Shown here in pieces: positions 61,785 through 64,000 of a stretch of DNA of 64,000 nucleotides; position 1 is the first letter of the stretch, and every line of letters begins with the position of its first letter. The stretch covers positions 175,820,019 through 175,884,018 of the forward strand of contig NC_030677.2 of the NCBI RefSeq assembly GCF_000004195.4, given 5' to 3'. This DNA comes from Xenopus tropicalis (Eukaryota; Chordata; Amphibia; Anura; Pipidae). The notes beneath the pieces were generated by a model that saw only the letters and a program-made list of their open reading frames with translations, searched no databases and had not been told where the DNA came from. A program made the translations under genes and the position numbers.

Positions 61785-61983
61785 CAGGTCCTTTTCAAAA
61801 AATTAGCATATTGTGATAAAGTTCATTATTTTCTGTAATGTACTGATAAACATTAGACTTTCATATATTTTAGATTCATTACACACAACTGAAGTAGTCC
61901 AAGCCTTTTCTTGTTTTAATATTGATGATTGTGGCATACAGCTCATGAAAACCCAAAATTCCTATCTCAAAAAATTAGCATAT
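61785..61983. repeat. Left terminal inverted repeat of the Tc1-like element
   Basis: Inverted copy of 63167-63365. AAATTAGCATAT occurs near both the outer and the inner end of the repeat, consistent with two transposase-binding sites per end as in IR/DR-type Tc1 elements. Confidence 0.92.
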
Positions 61984-62060
61984 TTCATCCGACCAATAAA
62001 AGAAAAGTGTTTTTAATACAAAAAAAGTCAACCTTCAAATAATTATGTTCAGTTATGCAC

Positions 62061-63037
62061 TCAATACTTGGTCGGGAATCCTTTTGCAGAAATGACTGCT
62101 TCAATGTGGCGTGGCATGGAGGCAATCAGCCTGTGGCACTGCTCAGGTGTTATGGAGGCCCAGGATGCTTCAATAGCGGCCTTAAGCTCATCCAGAGTGT
62201 TGGGTCTTGTGTCTCTCAACTTTCTCTTCACAATATCCCACAGATTCTCTATGGGGTTCAGGTCAGGAGAGTTGGCAGGCCAATTGAGCACAGTAATACC
62301 ATGGTCAGTAAACCATTTACCAGTGGTTTTGGCACTGTGAGCAGGTGCCAGGTTGTGCTGAAAAATGAAATCTTCATCTCCATAAAGCTTTTCAGCAGAT
62401 GGAAGCATGAAGTGCTCCAAAATCTCCTGATAGCTAGCTGCATTGACCCTGCCCTTGATAAAACACAGTGGACCAACACCAGCAGCTGACATGGCACCCC
62501 AGACCATCACTGACTGTGGGTACTTGACACTGGACTTTAGGCATTTTGGTATTTCCCTCTCCCCAGTCTTCCTCCAGACTCTGGCACCTTGATTTCCGAA
62601 TGACATACTTTGGACCACTGAGCAACAGTCCAGTGCTGCTTCTCTGTAGCCCAGGTCAGGCACTTCTGCCGCTGTTTCTGGTTCAAAAGTGGCTTGACCT
62701 GGGGAATGCGGCACCTGTAGCCCATTTCCTGCACACGCCTGTACACGGTGGCTCTGGATGTTTCTACTCCAGACTCAGTCCACTGCTTCCGCAGGTCCCC
62801 CAAGGTCAGGAATCGGTCCTTCTCCACAATCTTCCTCAGGGCCCAGTCACTTCTTCTCGTTGTGCAGCGTTTTCTGCCACACTTTTTCCTTCCCACAGAC
62901 TTCCCACTGAGGTGCCTTGATACAGCACTCTGGGAACAGCCTATTCGTTCAGAAATTTCTTTCTGTGTCTTACCCTCTTGCTTGAGGGTGTCAATGATGG
63001 CCTTCTGGACAGCAGTCAGGTTGGCAGTCTTACCCAT
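62061..63037 (-). pseudogene. Tc1-like transposase, frameshifted and missing catalytic residues
   Basis: The start MGKTANLTAVQKAI at 63037 leads into a helix-turn-helix (QKEISERIGCSQSAVSRHL), a basic linker (GRKKCGRKRCTTRR) and a second helix-turn-helix up to TVAQWSKV. There the frame shifts at about 62608; the correct frame continues from SFGNQGARVW to the C-terminal GFPTKY. The short segment normally between these points, with the first catalytic Asp (the FSDES-type motif of Tc1 transposases), is absent. The second catalytic Asp, expected before LAPAHSA, reads Asn (FQHNLAPAHSA). The third acidic residue is present in SPDLNPIENLWD. Two of the three DDE residues are thus lost and the gene cannot make an active enzyme. 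Full-length relatives have roughly 340 residues, as far as I recall. Confidence 0.93.
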
Positions 63038-63166
63038 GATTGCGGTTTTGAGTAATGAACCAGGCTGGGAGTTTCTAAAAGCCTCAGGAATCTTTTTAAG
63101 GTTTTTAGAGTTAATTAGTTGATTCAGATGATTAGGTTAATAGCTCGTTTAGAGAACCTTTTCATG

Positions 63167-63365
63167 ATATGCTAATTTTTTGAGATAGGAATTTTGGGTT
63201 TTCATGAGCTGTATGCCACAATCATCAATATTAAAACAAGAAAAGGCTTGGACTACTTCAGTTGTGTGTAATGAATCTAAAATATATGAAAGTCTAATGT
63301 TTATCAGTACATTACAGAAAATAATGAACTTTATCACAATATGCTAATTTTTTGAAAAGGACCTG
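63167..63365. repeat. Right terminal inverted repeat of the Tc1-like element
   Basis: Inverted copy of 61785-61983, ending GAAAAGGACCTG followed by TA. ATATGCTAATTTTTTGA occurs near both its inner and outer ends, the presumed paired binding sites. Confidence 0.92.
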
Positions 63366-63367
63366 TA

Positions 63368-64000
63368 TATTGTTGTAATGACATTATATTTATGGCCCTG
63401 TCAGACTAGCCATGCTCCCAAATGACATTAGATTATGGCCCTTGGCCACATTACCTGCTAGATTCTTGTAAGGGAATTATAATACAATAGGGGGTGTCTT
63501 CAAAACAACAAAAAAGGTTGTGGCCAGCCGGCAGGTGACAATAGCAGCTAAGAAATTACCTAAAACTGCAAGTCAATAACACCTACTTAGAACTGTATCA
63601 CTGCCTTTGTGTGTGTTTGCACACACTCCTATAATGCCAAGATAACCTTACCACCCAAAAAATTAATTTTATGACCTAATTCAATGCATGTATGGTCCTC
63701 AGTATATCATTAACGGAATTGGCCCACTATTTCACATTGTCATCCAAATTCCAAACAATCAACCCACAATTGTTTGCATATTTCTTTTGCGGCCAATCTA
63801 TTCTAATATCCAGACATGTAGGTTAAGTATCACATTGTCACCAGCATTTGGTATCAGTATCTGGTATTAGTATTAAGACCATTTTTTGCTTATTTTGCTT
63901 ATCAACTATCGTCACTGTTCTTTTCCCCATGCATCACCATTGTATTTGGCTTCTGAGTCCCCGGTGTGAAAGAATTAGCTGCTGTTGATCTCTGGCACCC
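63368..64000. other. Intergenic, nothing identifiable
   Basis: AT-rich sequence without a recognisable repeat, RNA or reading frame. Confidence 0.6.

Larger units (their letters stand above)
61785..63365 (-). mobile_element. Full-length Tc1-like DNA transposon, transposase inactivated
   Basis: The element is 1581 bp with about 199-bp terminal inverted repeats (61785-61983, 63167-63365), starting CAGGTCCTTTTCAAAAAATT, and TA on both outer sides (61783-61784, 63366-63367), the Tc1/mariner hallmark. The transposase lies on the minus strand. The two repeats are so alike that they encode the same incidental peptide over about 57 residues, which suggests recent activity. Closely related Tc1 elements are known to be widespread in frogs, fish and lampreys. 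It lies outside st8sia4, downstream. Confidence 0.96.

Overview
The window is vertebrate, almost certainly amphibian and most likely Xenopus. It has three widely spaced coding exons in a sea of frog-type repeats: T2-like MITEs flanked by TTAA, many copies of a family starting CAGGTATRGGA and flanked by TA, hAT-like elements with 8-bp target duplications, and one full-length Tc1-like transposon. There is no bacterial-type gene organisation. The species call is inferred from repeat content and from the protein, not from a database search.

The only host gene I can support is the 3' part of st8sia4 (polysialyltransferase PST, alpha-2,8-sialyltransferase 4) on the + strand. Its coding exons are 8830-9087, 15638-15931 and 46470-46752 (stop TAA). 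All junctions have GT/AG and matching phase. With the known 359-residue family protein as a ruler they cover residues 83-359, so they should be exons 3-5. Exons 1-2 (cytoplasmic tail, membrane anchor, stem) lie upstream of the window. A long 3' UTR probably runs from 46753 to about 52.12 kb.

Layout: 1-8829 is the end of the preceding intron, with a hAT-like element, a tandem duplication and nested palindromic MITEs. 9088-15637 is a 6.5-kb intron with a decayed gag-like retroelement remnant and MITEs. 15932-46469 is a 30.5-kb intron with a near-perfect 83-bp-arm palindrome, hairpin MITEs, a 12 x 52-bp minisatellite, a 0.9-kb hAT-like element and a cluster of MITEs just before the last exon. 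46753-52120 is the probable 3' UTR and contains a second (6 x 52-bp) copy of the same minisatellite element. 52121-64000 is intergenic and ends with the Tc1-like element, whose transposase is broken.

I see no tRNA, rRNA, CRISPR array, operon or second host gene. The most notable structure beyond the gene is a set of tandem arrays carried inside mobile hairpin elements (52-bp and about 112-bp units, each seen in two dispersed copies with different repeat numbers), together with the 83-bp-arm palindrome.
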